A stretch of 64,000 nt of DNA, taken from contig CBDCSF010000013.1 in NCBI GenBank assembly GCA_965221445.1, positions 2,418,001-2,482,000 on the forward strand. Direction: 5' to 3'. Position 1 is the stretch's first letter. Every line of letters begins with the position of its first letter. The notes beneath the pieces were generated by a model. The model saw only the letters and a list, made by a program, of their open reading frames with translations. It was not told the DNA's origin and ran no database searches. Source of the stretch: MPNP01 sp965221445 (GTDB lineage Bacteria; Pseudomonadota; Alphaproteobacteria; Rhodobacterales; Rhodobacteraceae). The position numbers and the translations under genes were made by a program. This document shows positions 35,430 through 43,979 of this stretch, in pieces.

Positions 35430-36341
35430 ATGGATCTTAGAGCCAATCAAAGAATTCCTGAACTATGCGCACTGTTTGTTGCCTTAATTTGGGGGTTGGG
35501 ATGGATTCCAGTTCGCCATTTGAACGAAATTGGATTTGAAGGAATTTGGGGAGGAACAGCTCTAAACATCGGAGCCACCACATGCCTCCTGATTTATGTC
35601 GGTTTGATTTCGGGTTTTACCAAAATGTCAGTAAAAAGTACTACAGGTGCTTTTATAATTGGTATGGGTGCCGCTACCTTTTTCATCGCAATTTCCTTTA
35701 CAGATGTGGCTAACGCCGTACTGTTATTTTACCTGTCCCCGGCTTGGAGTACCATAATTGAATGCCTGTTTTTGGGTCGCAAATGGAGATGGGCTAGCTT
35801 GTTGGCAATTGGTTCTTCCCTGGTAGGTATAGTCTTGGTTTTTAAGGGATTTCCCTCTTTTGATTCCATTAATTTTGGGGATTTGATGTCCTTTACAGCA
35901 GGTCTTTGCTGGTCAATTGGTATTGCTTTGTTGTTTACAACACGTACGAAAGGTCGGGAGTTTCCCCAACTTGCTCTAATTTCTATGTTTGGGTCAGTAC
36001 TGGTTGGTCTTTTAATTGCCGTTTTAGGGGGGGCTGATTTGGGGGTTTCCCCCGATGGGAAAACACTGATCTCCAACGGTTATATACCTATATTGTACGG
36101 TACTCTATATTATGCACCTCTCATTATTTTGTCACTTTGGTCTTCATCATTGATAGCCCCGGCCTTAATGTGTTTTCTTCTTTCAATGGAAATTTTGTCA
36201 GGAATAGGATCAAGTTTTATTTTGTTGGATGAACCATTTGGTCTGAACAAGTTCGCCGGGATGTGTTTGATTATATTTGGAGCCATAGTAGAATTCATGA
36301 TTCCTAGCAGAATCACCAAAAAAGAAAGGCAAGTTGGCTAG
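35430..36341 (+). CDS. EamA/DMT family transporter
   Basis: A 303-residue inner-membrane protein with about ten hydrophobic segments in two EamA repeats, the drug/metabolite transporter superfamily. Typical are 'ALFVALIWGLGWIPVRHL' at the start, 'VANAVLLFYLSPAWSTIIE', 'SSLVGIVLVFKGFP' at the end of the first repeat, and a Glu-Pro in 'LLDEPFGLNKFAGMCLIIFG' in the second. Substrate and direction are unknown; the family includes amino-acid and metabolite exporters. AAAGGA lies 11 bases before the ATG. It stands at the left edge of the Rieske oxygenase region. Confidence 0.87.
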   Translation: MDLRANQRIPELCALFVALIWGLGWIPVRHLNEIGFEGIWGGTALNIGATTCLLIYVGLISGFTKMSVKSTTGAFIIGMGAATFFIAISFTDVANAVLLFYLSPAWSTIIECLFLGRKWRWASLLAIGSSLVGIVLVFKGFPSFDSINFGDLMSFTAGLCWSIGIALLFTTRTKGREFPQLALISMFGSVLVGLLIAVLGGADLGVSPDGKTLISNGYIPILYGTLYYAPLIILSLWSSSLIAPALMCFLLSMEILSGIGSSFILLDEPFGLNKFAGMCLIIFGAIVEFMIPSRITKKERQVG

Positions 36342-36457
36342 TTTTTCCCTGATATGAATTAGTAAACAATTAAGTGAAAGCAACCATTCATTTGGATTGG
36401 ATTTACGGACCTTATGCTATATAGAAAATTGAATTAATCGGGCTTTGGGTGGATAAA

Positions 36458-37609
36458 ATGATGTTGGACTCTAAGAGTGATACCAATCTTTCCAAATATT
36501 ATGGTGGATGGAAACCTGCACCTGAAGAATCGCTTTCCTTACAGGCAGAAACCTATTGCAAGAAAGAGATTTTTGAAGTTGAAAAAAGATCCATTTTGGG
36601 CAAGACTTGGCAGTGGGTATGCCATGCCAAGAAACTTACTAGTCCAGGGTCCTATGTAACCACCATTATTCGTGACTACCCAATTTTGATTTGTCGGGAC
36701 CTGAATGGAAACCTCAAGGCGTTCTATAATGTATGCAAACATAGAGGACATGAACTGCTGAAGGGTGAGGGTGAGACCAGAAGAGTGGTTTGTCCCTACC
36801 ATGCCTGGACTTATAATATGGAGGGGCAACTAATTAGAGCCCCCCACACTGGTGGCTTGAAGAATTTCCAGGTGGAGGATATTTGTCTCGATTCTGTTCA
36901 GGTGGAGGAATTTTGCAGTTTTGTTTTCGTTAATCTGGACACTGATGCCACTTCTCTGGCAGAACAATCGGGTTCGCTGGCTGAAGAAATTAACTATTGG
37001 GCACCAGATTTGGCGAACCTGATCTTTTCACATAGGCTTACCTATAACATAAAGTCAAACTGGAAAAATGTTGTGGATAATTTCCTTGAGTGTTACCATT
37101 GCCCAGTCGCACACAAGGATTTTTGCACCCTCGTGGATATGGATACCTACAAGGTAACTACTCATGGAATTTGGTCGAGCCATATGGCTGAGGCAGGTAA
37201 ATCAGCAAATTCAGCTTACTCGGTCAAAGAAGCAACAGTAAAGGACCATGCTGTTTGGTGGTTGTGGCCGAATACCTGTTTAATGAGGTATCCTGGAAGG
37301 GGAAACTTTATCGTCATGCACATCATCCCTGTAGATGTTGATCACACATATGAAACTTATGATTTCTTTTTCGAGACCGCGGATCCCACTGAATCGGAGA
37401 TTGAAGCAATCAGATATATAGATGAAGTCCTACAGGCAGAAGACATCTCCCTTGTCGAGAGTGTTCAACGGGGTATGTCCACACCTGCGTTCACTCAAGG
37501 CAGGATAGTTCATGATCCTGGAGGATCAGGTAAATCCGAGCATGCGGTACATCACTTTCACGGATTGGTACTGGATTCATATAGACAATGGGAAAATAAT
37601 GGGAGATAG
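36458..37609 (+). CDS. Rieske non-heme iron oxygenase, alpha subunit (quaternary-amine type)
   Basis: A 383-residue terminal oxygenase. The Rieske [2Fe-2S] ligands are in 'CKHRGHELL' and 'CPYHAWTYNMEG'. The catalytic iron site has 'NFLECYHCPVAH', where Glu replaces the usual Asp three residues before the first His, as in carnitine oxygenase CntA. The overall pattern resembles glycine betaine or carnitine oxygenases rather than aromatic dioxygenases, but the substrate is not proven. The likely start is ATG 36458 after GGGTGG; a GTG three codons upstream is possible. It overlaps the following SDR gene by about 11 bases, so the two are co-expressed. No reductase gene is adjacent. Confidence 0.85.
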   Translation: MMLDSKSDTNLSKYYGGWKPAPEESLSLQAETYCKKEIFEVEKRSILGKTWQWVCHAKKLTSPGSYVTTIIRDYPILICRDLNGNLKAFYNVCKHRGHELLKGEGETRRVVCPYHAWTYNMEGQLIRAPHTGGLKNFQVEDICLDSVQVEEFCSFVFVNLDTDATSLAEQSGSLAEEINYWAPDLANLIFSHRLTYNIKSNWKNVVDNFLECYHCPVAHKDFCTLVDMDTYKVTTHGIWSSHMAEAGKSANSAYSVKEATVKDHAVWWLWPNTCLMRYPGRGNFIVMHIIPVDVDHTYETYDFFFETADPTESEIEAIRYIDEVLQAEDISLVESVQRGMSTPAFTQGRIVHDPGGSGKSEHAVHHFHGLVLDSYRQWENNGR

Positions 37610-38351
37610 ACTTGTCGGTAAAAGGGCCATAGTCACTGGTGGTGCCGGGGGTATTGGGACAGCTATTTGTCGGAGATTCGTTGATGAGGGAGCTGATGTT
37701 ATCTCCTTGGATATTGTTACTACCCCCCAGAAGAACTGGTCAGTGTATCAGGTGGATATAACCAACCAAGATAACCTTCAGGATATTTTTGACAAAATAA
37801 ATGCACTATGGAATCAGGTAGATGTCGTGGTTAATGCTGCGGGTATCGAAATCGAGAAAACCATTGAGGAAACATCTCTTGACGAATGGAACAGGATATT
37901 CGCCATTAATGTAACCGGAACTTTTCTGGTTTCAAAATTATGTCTTCCTCTCCTGAGGCAATCTGGCAAAGGAAGTATTATAAATTTTGGTTCTTATGAC
38001 GGGTTTATTGCTGATCCAAAACTTGCTGCCTATTGTGCCACCAAGGGAGCAGTTCATGCCTTAACCAAGGCCATGGCATGTGATCACGGTCCAGAGGGGA
38101 TCAGGGTAAACGCAATTTGTCCCGGATTTGTTGACACCCCGATGCTGGAGAGTTTTGTCGGAGAAGGTAAGAGTGTCCAGGAATTGAAGAGGCAGATTGA
38201 ACAAATACACCCGACAAATACCATGGGACAACCTGAGGATATCGCAGGATTGGTACTCTGGTTGGCCTCTGATGAGGCAAGATATGCATCTGGACAATTA
38301 TGGATAATGGACGGGGGCCTTACTGCCCAGGTCCAACAGATGAAGTTGTAA
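37599..38351 (+). CDS. SDR family oxidoreductase
   Basis: A 250-residue classical SDR. The nucleotide motif is 'AIVTGGAGGIGTAICRRF', followed by 'VVVNAAGIEIEK', the catalytic Ser in 'IINFGSYDGF' and 'YCATKGAVHALTKAMA' carrying Tyr and Lys, with the C-terminal 'ASGQLWIMDGGLTA'. The ATG at 37599 places the nucleotide fold eight residues in, as is usual; an upstream in-frame ATG at 37512 lies inside the oxygenase gene and is not favoured. Overlap with the oxygenase suggests that it oxidises or reduces the oxygenase product. The substrate is unknown. Confidence 0.85.
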   Translation: MGDRLVGKRAIVTGGAGGIGTAICRRFVDEGADVISLDIVTTPQKNWSVYQVDITNQDNLQDIFDKINALWNQVDVVVNAAGIEIEKTIEETSLDEWNRIFAINVTGTFLVSKLCLPLLRQSGKGSIINFGSYDGFIADPKLAAYCATKGAVHALTKAMACDHGPEGIRVNAICPGFVDTPMLESFVGEGKSVQELKRQIEQIHPTNTMGQPEDIAGLVLWLASDEARYASGQLWIMDGGLTAQVQQMKL

Positions 38352-38468
38352 ATAAACTTTTACTCCAAAAACAAATGCTGCCCCAAAATTTGACCTATGT
38401 GATTGCTTTGAATTGATAAATGAAAATATTAATCTTTGTCCTTTTAGTTTTTCTCAATTGAGGTGGTC

Positions 38469-39047
38469 ATGACTGAAAACAGCAATCAACCCCTGGATTT
38501 TCTTTTAACCAGAAGATCACGGCCTTTTTTAATGCTAAGGGAACCTGTACCTTCAAAAAAGGAATTACAGACAATTCTAACTGCAGCGGCTAGAAGTCCT
38601 GATCATGGTAAATTGGAACCTTGGAGGTTTATTGTTCTGGAGAAATCAGCCATGCCCAGGATGGCAAAAATCCTGCGTGAAAGGGGTGAAGCGCTAGGTA
38701 AGGCCCCCTCCCTGCTTGATAAGGCATGCGAGGTTTTCACGATGGCAAATTTGATTGTAACTGTCGTTTCAAAACCTAATAAGGAAGCAAAAATACCCCT
38801 GATTGAACAAACTCTCTCTGCAGGTGCCGTTTGCCTGTCCCTGTTAAATGCTGCCTTGGCCTCAGGTTGGGGAGCAAATTGGTTAACTGGATTCGGTGCA
38901 CACGATGAAGAATTCAGGAGTAAGGCACTTGGATTGTCCGCGGATGAATATGTCGCAGGGTTTATCCACATAGGTACGTCCTCAACCATTCCACCAGACC
39001 GTCCAAGGCCAGATGTTGATGTCATTACCTCCTGGGTAAATGAATGA
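38469..39047 (+). CDS. Nitroreductase family protein
   Basis: A 192-residue FMN-dependent protein of the nitroreductase superfamily in the small YdjA/TdsD-like branch. The N-terminus has 'LLTRRSRPFLMLREPVP' (FMN phosphate-binding Arg residues), then 'AAARSPDHGKLEPWRFIVLE', the flavin-contacting 'AGAVCLSLLNAALASGWGAN', and the C-terminal 'GFIHIGTSSTIPPDRPRPD'. Natural substrates for this branch are not well defined. GAGGTGG lies just before the ATG at 38469; an in-frame GTG two codons earlier is an alternative. It converges with the Rieske gene on the minus strand. Confidence 0.86.
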   Translation: MTENSNQPLDFLLTRRSRPFLMLREPVPSKKELQTILTAAARSPDHGKLEPWRFIVLEKSAMPRMAKILRERGEALGKAPSLLDKACEVFTMANLIVTVVSKPNKEAKIPLIEQTLSAGAVCLSLLNAALASGWGANWLTGFGAHDEEFRSKALGLSADEYVAGFIHIGTSSTIPPDRPRPDVDVITSWVNE

Positions 39048-39076
39048 ATTTTTTTAGTGGTACCAACCACAATTGT

Positions 39077-40285
39077 TTAATCCGTTGAAGCAAGCAACAT
39101 ACTTTCGTTAAGTTCCATTAAATCTTCAGCAAGAGGTTCTTCTGCTAGCCTGGTGACCGGCAACTTGCTTCTGAGCAAGTCATGGTAAGATGGTACTCCC
39201 TTCTCAAGTTCAGAAAAGATTACCTTGTCATAGGCAGAGGATTTCGTTGCTTCGCTGACCCAAACTGACAACATCTTGTCTTCTTCTGAGGTTTCCCTGT
39301 CAATTCTACCACTTAGATACCTGGCAAGTTTCATTTCCCTCGTTTCGTCGGGATGGTGAAAAATACCACCTCTTTGCAGGGTGACAGTAGGGGTCTGGGG
39401 AATTTCCTGGTAGAAAATCACACAATCGGGATAGAAACCTAAAACCAAGTTAGGAAATATACCAATATACAGCCAAATGTTTCGGTTCGATTCTGGCAAG
39501 TCGGTATTTTCAGGTAAAATTTTCAGGTAATTTCTAACACTCCAGTGCCTTTTTGGACTAGGGGTAAATCTTCCCACCGACCTGCTTGTTTCGCCAACCA
39601 TGGGTTCATCATGGTAGTCGCCACCATATAGGTCATTCAATGCCGGATGAGCTTGCGGTACATGATAGCCTTCATTATCCACATCTCTCACAGCTTTCCA
39701 ATTGGCTTCGATTCTGTCTGTAATCCGCCCTTTGGGAGAAGCCACCATTTGCTCCAGCCCATAGGGTTGAACCTCGCTGGCATGCTTTTCCATTATTGAT
39801 GCAATAGATTTCTGTTTTCCGGACTTAAACCGAATGAAAACCAAGCCGTTCCAGATTTCAAGTTCAAGTTTTTTCAATCCCAAAGTCGAAGGATCCACAT
39901 CGGGAAAGCTATCTTTTTTTGCTATCCCCCGCAAGGTACCATCAAGATTGTAGGTCCATCCATGAAAAGGACAGACAAGTACCTTATTGCATTGGCCTCT
40001 ATTGGGAGAAACTACTCTTGATCCTCGGTGACGGCATAAATTGTGGAAGGCATTAATCCTGTTTTCGGAATCCCGAACTACAAAACCTCGCTCGGTTCCA
40101 ATATCGTAGGCAACAAATTCGCCTGGTTGTGAAATCTCATTCACATGGCAAACAAACTGCCAATGTGAATAGAATAATTTCTCCAATTCCAGGTCAAAGA
40201 GCTTTGGTGAGAAATAGGTCCAGCCTGGGAGACCTTCACAGTTGTCAATTGTATTTTTTCCGCACTTAGAAAGGTGTATATTCAT
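39077..40285 (-). CDS. Rieske non-heme iron oxygenase, alpha subunit
   Basis: A 402-residue terminal oxygenase. The Rieske cluster ligands lie in 'NLCRHRGSRVV' and 'CPFHGWTYNLDG', and the mononuclear iron site in 'DVDNEGYHVPQAHPAL', again with Glu rather than Asp three residues before the first His. Substrate unknown. It sits 24 bases downstream of a class III aminotransferase gene on the same strand, making a probable two-gene unit. ATG at 40285 is chosen, preceded by AAGGTTGG; an upstream in-frame start would overlap the aminotransferase. No reductase or ferredoxin gene is close. Confidence 0.84.
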   Translation of the reverse strand: MNIHLSKCGKNTIDNCEGLPGWTYFSPKLFDLELEKLFYSHWQFVCHVNEISQPGEFVAYDIGTERGFVVRDSENRINAFHNLCRHRGSRVVSPNRGQCNKVLVCPFHGWTYNLDGTLRGIAKKDSFPDVDPSTLGLKKLELEIWNGLVFIRFKSGKQKSIASIMEKHASEVQPYGLEQMVASPKGRITDRIEANWKAVRDVDNEGYHVPQAHPALNDLYGGDYHDEPMVGETSRSVGRFTPSPKRHWSVRNYLKILPENTDLPESNRNIWLYIGIFPNLVLGFYPDCVIFYQEIPQTPTVTLQRGGIFHHPDETREMKLARYLSGRIDRETSEEDKMLSVWVSEATKSSAYDKVIFSELEKGVPSYHDLLRSKLPVTRLAEEPLAEDLMELNESMLLASTD

Positions 40286-40308
40286 AAAACCAACCTTAAT
40301 TTCGATTA

Positions 40309-41709
40309 TTAGCTTGGGTCCCAACCTTCAGCCTGAAGTTCTGAATAAACTTTTTCAATAGCTGATCCAAGTTTACTTACAATTTCATCAACCTGCTGTT
40401 TGGTTATGGTCAGACCAGGAGACATGATATTCAAGTGGCCCACCGGTCGAACAAGAAGTCCGAGAACTTCTGCAGCATCAGAAATTCTTTTACCAATTTG
40501 AACTTCTTCAGGAAAGCACTCCTTGGTTTGCTTGTTCATAACATTTTCTACACACCTCATTAGCCCCATGCCTCGAACATCCCCCACTAGAGGCAAGTCT
40601 CTCAGACTATCCAGTTGTTCACCAAAATAAACACCAACCTCCAGTACGTGTTGAAGTATATTTTCTCTCTTGATGATCTCTATGTTTTTCAGGGCCGCCA
40701 CACAACAAACCGGGTGTCCAGAATAGGTAAATCCATGTGGGAAATAACCATTTCCCCGGCCCTCAGAAATCACTTGATGAATCCGGTCAGAATAAATCAT
40801 GGCAGAGATTGGTAGATATCCGGATGAAAGACCCTTGGCAGAAGTAATAATATCTGGAATGAAGTCAAACACACTTTCTGATGCAAACCAATGTCCTAAC
40901 CGGCCAAAACCTGTTACAACTTCATCCGAAATATAAAGGATATCATGTTTCCGACAAATTTCCCTGAAACGTTTCAAGTACCCTTTTGGGGGTACAAGAA
41001 CCCCACCTGCTCCCATGACGGGTTCGGCAATAAAACCACCAACTTTATCGGTTCCGATTTCTTCAATCTTGTTTTCAAATTCCTCTACCAGAAAGTCACA
41101 ATATTCATCTTCATCCATCCCATCTGGTGCCCGGTAAAGGTCAGGTCCAGTAATATGATGAATAATATCAGTGATGAAATGGAATTCTGAAGTTCGGTCA
41201 GTTTTTTTCCGCCCCAGTGACATGGCAGCATAGGTAGAACCATGGTAGGACTGATGTCGGGCAATAACATGGATCTTTTCCGGTTTACCTTGACAACCCT
41301 GATAGTAATGTACTAGCCGGAATGCTGAATCTACAGCAGTTGAACCTCCTGTTGCAAAATGAACCCGATTTAAATCACCAGGAGCAAGTGAGGCAATTGT
41401 TGCAGATAATTTGGCAGCAGGTTCATTAGACATGTCGGTGAAGATTGAGGAATAAGCAAGTTTTTTCACTTGCTCTGCAATGGCATCTGCCATTTCTTCA
41501 TTACCCAAGCCAATATTTGTACACCACAAACCTCCAATGGCATCCAAATATGTTTGTCCATTGCTATCCTTGATGTTGTTACCTTCACCACTTTCAATAA
41601 TCAAAGCACCATTTTCCTTAAATGATGTGAATTCAGTAAAAGGGTGAAGATTGTGTCTCAAATCTTGATCCCAAATGTGTTTGGAAGCATCATTTGCGAG
41701 TTCTGTCAT
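40309..41709 (-). CDS. Class III (omega) aminotransferase, PLP-dependent
   Basis: A 466-residue cytosolic aminotransferase of the acetylornithine/beta-alanine-pyruvate/polyamine group. The PLP lysine is in 'IITSAKGLSSGYLPISA'. Other conserved stretches are 'LDAIGGLWCTNIGLGNEEMA', 'HFATGGSTAVDSAFRLVHY', 'ARHQSYHGSTYAAMSLGRK', 'DEVVTGFGRLG' and 'TYSGHPVCCVAALKNIEII'. The group acts on terminal amines such as beta-alanine, taurine, GABA or putrescine, and specificity is not readable here. CTGGAG precedes the ATG. It is likely transcribed with the Rieske gene that follows, hinting that the oxygenase product or substrate contains nitrogen. Confidence 0.87.
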   Translation of the reverse strand: MTELANDASKHIWDQDLRHNLHPFTEFTSFKENGALIIESGEGNNIKDSNGQTYLDAIGGLWCTNIGLGNEEMADAIAEQVKKLAYSSIFTDMSNEPAAKLSATIASLAPGDLNRVHFATGGSTAVDSAFRLVHYYQGCQGKPEKIHVIARHQSYHGSTYAAMSLGRKKTDRTSEFHFITDIIHHITGPDLYRAPDGMDEDEYCDFLVEEFENKIEEIGTDKVGGFIAEPVMGAGGVLVPPKGYLKRFREICRKHDILYISDEVVTGFGRLGHWFASESVFDFIPDIITSAKGLSSGYLPISAMIYSDRIHQVISEGRGNGYFPHGFTYSGHPVCCVAALKNIEIIKRENILQHVLEVGVYFGEQLDSLRDLPLVGDVRGMGLMRCVENVMNKQTKECFPEEVQIGKRISDAAEVLGLLVRPVGHLNIMSPGLTITKQQVDEIVSKLGSAIEKVYSELQAEGWDPS

Positions 41710-42400
41710 AAATTCTCCAGTGAAAAATTGACCTTTAATTTTGAAAAATGTTCCATTTCATGCGATAGTCTAATTGTACAATTCAAATATTTAAAATACC
41801 ACTTTTCTGAAAAAAATAATGGATGTGTTCTGGGAGGAAGTGGAAGTTACAAACTCGTTTGATATCACGATCAGCCTATAACATGAAAAATGGAGTACTA
41901 GTGGTACAAGCCGTGTAATTCCTGGGCTAGTAATGGACCCCCAACCATTGGAGTATAATAGATATGGTGGTCAGTTGTGCCCCCAATCGATAAATACCAA
42001 TCTCAACATGCCAATAGATGAAGGTAGTCGATTTAATATCCAACAAACTCCACAAATGGCCTCAACATCGTCTATATAGATGACCGTCAAGATATCATTG
42101 ATGGAGTACCAAGAATAAAAAATCGTAGAATGTGAACGTAAGGTGATCTAGTAGCTAAAAAAGCCGGTAGATAGAATAAGGCAACGAAGTTGAGCAGGTC
42201 ACGAAATTAAACAATAATGAACGAGAAGGTTAGTGCAGATTCAGTGCCTGTGAAGATCAAAAGCCGCTATACAGCAAACGCGATCCTGAATGGTTCCTAT
42301 TTCAAGAGATAAAAGTTCTTTTATGAGAACCTAAGAGAGAACATAGGTAGTTCAGGACAGGATAGCCCTTCCAATGGTTCTCATTAAATTTCTGACTAGG

Positions 42401-42440
42401 AAAAATATTGGAGATTCTTATGGGTCATATAAGAATCCCC
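42401..42440 (-). terminator. Probable intrinsic terminator of znuA
   Basis: Read on the minus strand, GGGGATTCTTAT pairs with ATAAGAATCTCC (12 pairs with one G-T) around a seven-base loop, then AATATTTTT follows. It lies about 60 bases beyond the znuA stop codon and is the second of two hairpins in tandem. Confidence 0.6.
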
Positions 42441-42456
42441 AAAATATTTGATCCAT

Positions 42457-42489
42457 CCTCAACCCAAACAAGATCGGTTTGGGTTGAGG
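42457..42489 (-). repeat. Perfect 13-bp hairpin downstream of znuA
   Basis: CCTCAACCCAAAC (42457-42469) and GTTTGGGTTGAGG (42477-42489) form a perfect 13-pair stem with a seven-base loop, 13 bases after the znuA stop codon. There is no T run directly after it, so it may stabilise the transcript end or work together with the second hairpin. Confidence 0.7.
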
Positions 42490-42502
42490 TGATTTTACCT
42501 AT

Positions 42503-43807
42503 TCAACCTGTTGAGGCACATTTCACGAAGCTATCAGCAATATTTGAAATCAAATCAAAATATAAATCTGGTCCAGGTTCAATTGTTGCACCAGTTGGAT
42601 CTATTTCATAAACATTAATTTTAGCTCCAGAAACCACAGTTTCTAATAAATCATCTTCAAACACTGGTTCCGAAAAAGCACATGAAACTTCTTCCTCAGC
42701 GATTCTTTCGACAAGCCTACGGATATGCCTTGCTCCTGGTTCTTTATTACTATGGTCAGAAATAATCCCCAAAGGAGTTAGACTAAAGCGGGTTTCAAAA
42801 TATTGAAAGGCGTCATGGTAAATGATATACGCTGGTTTAACATCATGCAGGCGATCCTGAATAGTGTGATCAAGTTCCATGATTTTTACCTTCGCTTTTT
42901 CGGCATTTGAGAGGTAGTTGTCTTTGTTACCAGGGTCTTCGGAAATTAACACCCCGGCAATAATCTCAATCCACCTTAAAGCAACATAAGGGTCTAGCCA
43001 CGCATGAGCGTCAAAATTACCTTCGTGCTCGTGATCATGGCCATGTCCTCTATTCTTTGATTTCTCATCATGATCATCGTCATCATCGTGTCCGTCTTCC
43101 TCGTGACCTTCTTCTTCGTTTTCTGAACCTTCCTCATGGTCATCGTCATCATCGTGTCCGTCTTCCTCGTGACCCTCCTCTTCATTTTCTGAACCTTCCT
43201 CATGGTCATCGTCATCATCGTGTCCGTCTTCCTCGTGACCCTCCTCTTCGTTTTCTGAACCTTCCTCATGGTCATCGTCATCATCGTGTCCGTCTTCCTC
43301 GTGACCCTCCTCTTCGTTTTCTGAACCTTCCTCATGATCATCGTCATCATCGTGTCCGTCTTCCTCGTGACCTTCTTCTTCAAAGAAGGAACCAATATTT
43401 CTTATAGGGAGAAGTAAATCCTCCACTTCTTCTAACAAAGATATTTCTTGGGTATCAGGTGGTAATTCCTCAAATAATTTCTCAAACGAAGGTAGAATTG
43501 CTGGACCTGTCCAAAAAATTATATCGGAGTTATTAACCATTCTGACCTCAGAGGGACGCATGGAATAGTCGTGTGGCGAAACGTTTCGAGATATTATCAA
43601 TTCAGAGGTTCCCAGATCACCCAAAACCATAGATACTAGTGAATGGACGGGTTTAATATCGGATACGATATTTAATGATTCTGCTTTAGTAGCTTGGACG
43701 GATGCCAACGTAAACAAAAGCAGAAATGAAGTATAGAAAAAACGCTTGATTGCATGAGAAAACAGACTTTTCCTCACTACGCTGTTATTGAATTTTGAAA
43801 GGAGCAT
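42503..43807 (-). CDS. znuA: High-affinity zinc ABC transporter, substrate-binding protein ZnuA
   Basis: A periplasmic zinc-binding lipid-free cluster A-I protein of 434 residues. A signal peptide (about 1-42) precedes 'LNIVSDIKPVHSLVSMVLG'. Zinc ligands are His in 'NVSPHDYSMRPSEV', His in 'NFDAHAWLDP', His in 'IYHDAFQYFETRF' and Asp/Glu in 'VYEIDPTGA'. Between the first and second ligands is the usual charged loop, here greatly expanded into five copies of a 22-residue Asp/Glu/His unit (66-bp DNA repeat), then a His-rich 'GHGHDHEHEG'. Normal ZnuA is about 300-330 residues, so the excess is this loop. znuB is read divergently 172 bases away; znuC is missing here. Confidence 0.92.
   Translation of the reverse strand: MLLSKFNNSVVRKSLFSHAIKRFFYTSFLLLFTLASVQATKAESLNIVSDIKPVHSLVSMVLGDLGTSELIISRNVSPHDYSMRPSEVRMVNNSDIIFWTGPAILPSFEKLFEELPPDTQEISLLEEVEDLLLPIRNIGSFFEEEGHEEDGHDDDDDHEEGSENEEEGHEEDGHDDDDDHEEGSENEEEGHEEDGHDDDDDHEEGSENEEEGHEEDGHDDDDDHEEGSENEEEGHEEDGHDDDDDHDEKSKNRGHGHDHEHEGNFDAHAWLDPYVALRWIEIIAGVLISEDPGNKDNYLSNAEKAKVKIMELDHTIQDRLHDVKPAYIIYHDAFQYFETRFSLTPLGIISDHSNKEPGARHIRRLVERIAEEEVSCAFSEPVFEDDLLETVVSGAKINVYEIDPTGATIEPGPDLYFDLISNIADSFVKCASTG
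43063..43384 (-). repeat. Five tandem 66-bp repeats inside znuA
   Basis: Five near-identical direct repeats with a 66-base period (for example the block TCCTCATGGT recurs at 43131, 43197, 43263 and, slightly altered, 43329) encode a 22-residue unit rich in Asp, Glu and His such as 'GHEEDGHDDDDDHEEGSEN'. Near identity at the DNA level indicates recent expansion by slippage or unequal recombination. The frame is kept because 66 is a multiple of three. Confidence 0.95.
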
Positions 43808-43979
43808 AATAATTATCCAATATCCCGAAAGAGTATGATTTTTTAGTCTTTTGTTAAAGTGGCCCCTGATTCTACGAATTTGTTAGGTTTTTAGAAGTGA
43901 TCTTTTCAGAAATTAAAAATTCTTCAGTTATAGGATCAAAATTTGCCATTAGTCTGAGATTAAGTTTGGAACTTAAAAA

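Larger units (their letters stand above)
41710..42502. other. Long intergenic region (about 790 bases) with palindromes
   Basis: No intact gene was found between the aminotransferase start and the znuA stop. A perfect 12-base palindrome, AATTGTACAATT, lies at 41772-41783, about 63 bases upstream of the aminotransferase start, and could be an operator. The stretch 41860-42390 has stops in all frames; fragments vaguely recall transposase sequence but not convincingly. The right end holds two hairpins that terminate znuA, listed separately. Confidence 0.45.

Noticed and set aside
42040..42387. Possible IS30-like transposase remnant in the gap between the aminotransferase gene and znuA
   Set aside because: One plus-strand frame gives fragments such as 'GDLVAKKAG' that recall transposases, but it contains about as many stops as random sequence and no catalytic motif, so the resemblance is not above chance.
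43063..43384. CRISPR-like or minisatellite array
   Set aside because: The 66-base units are contiguous without spacers and code in frame for the ZnuA loop, so this is an intragenic tandem repeat.
43057..43407. Long open frames on the opposite strand and other frame of the znuA repeats
   Set aside because: They exist only because the repeat unit is stop-free in several frames; they have no recognisable protein features.
43808..43979. Zur box in the znuA-znuB intergenic region
   Set aside because: No convincing match to the alphaproteobacterial Zur palindrome was found by eye.
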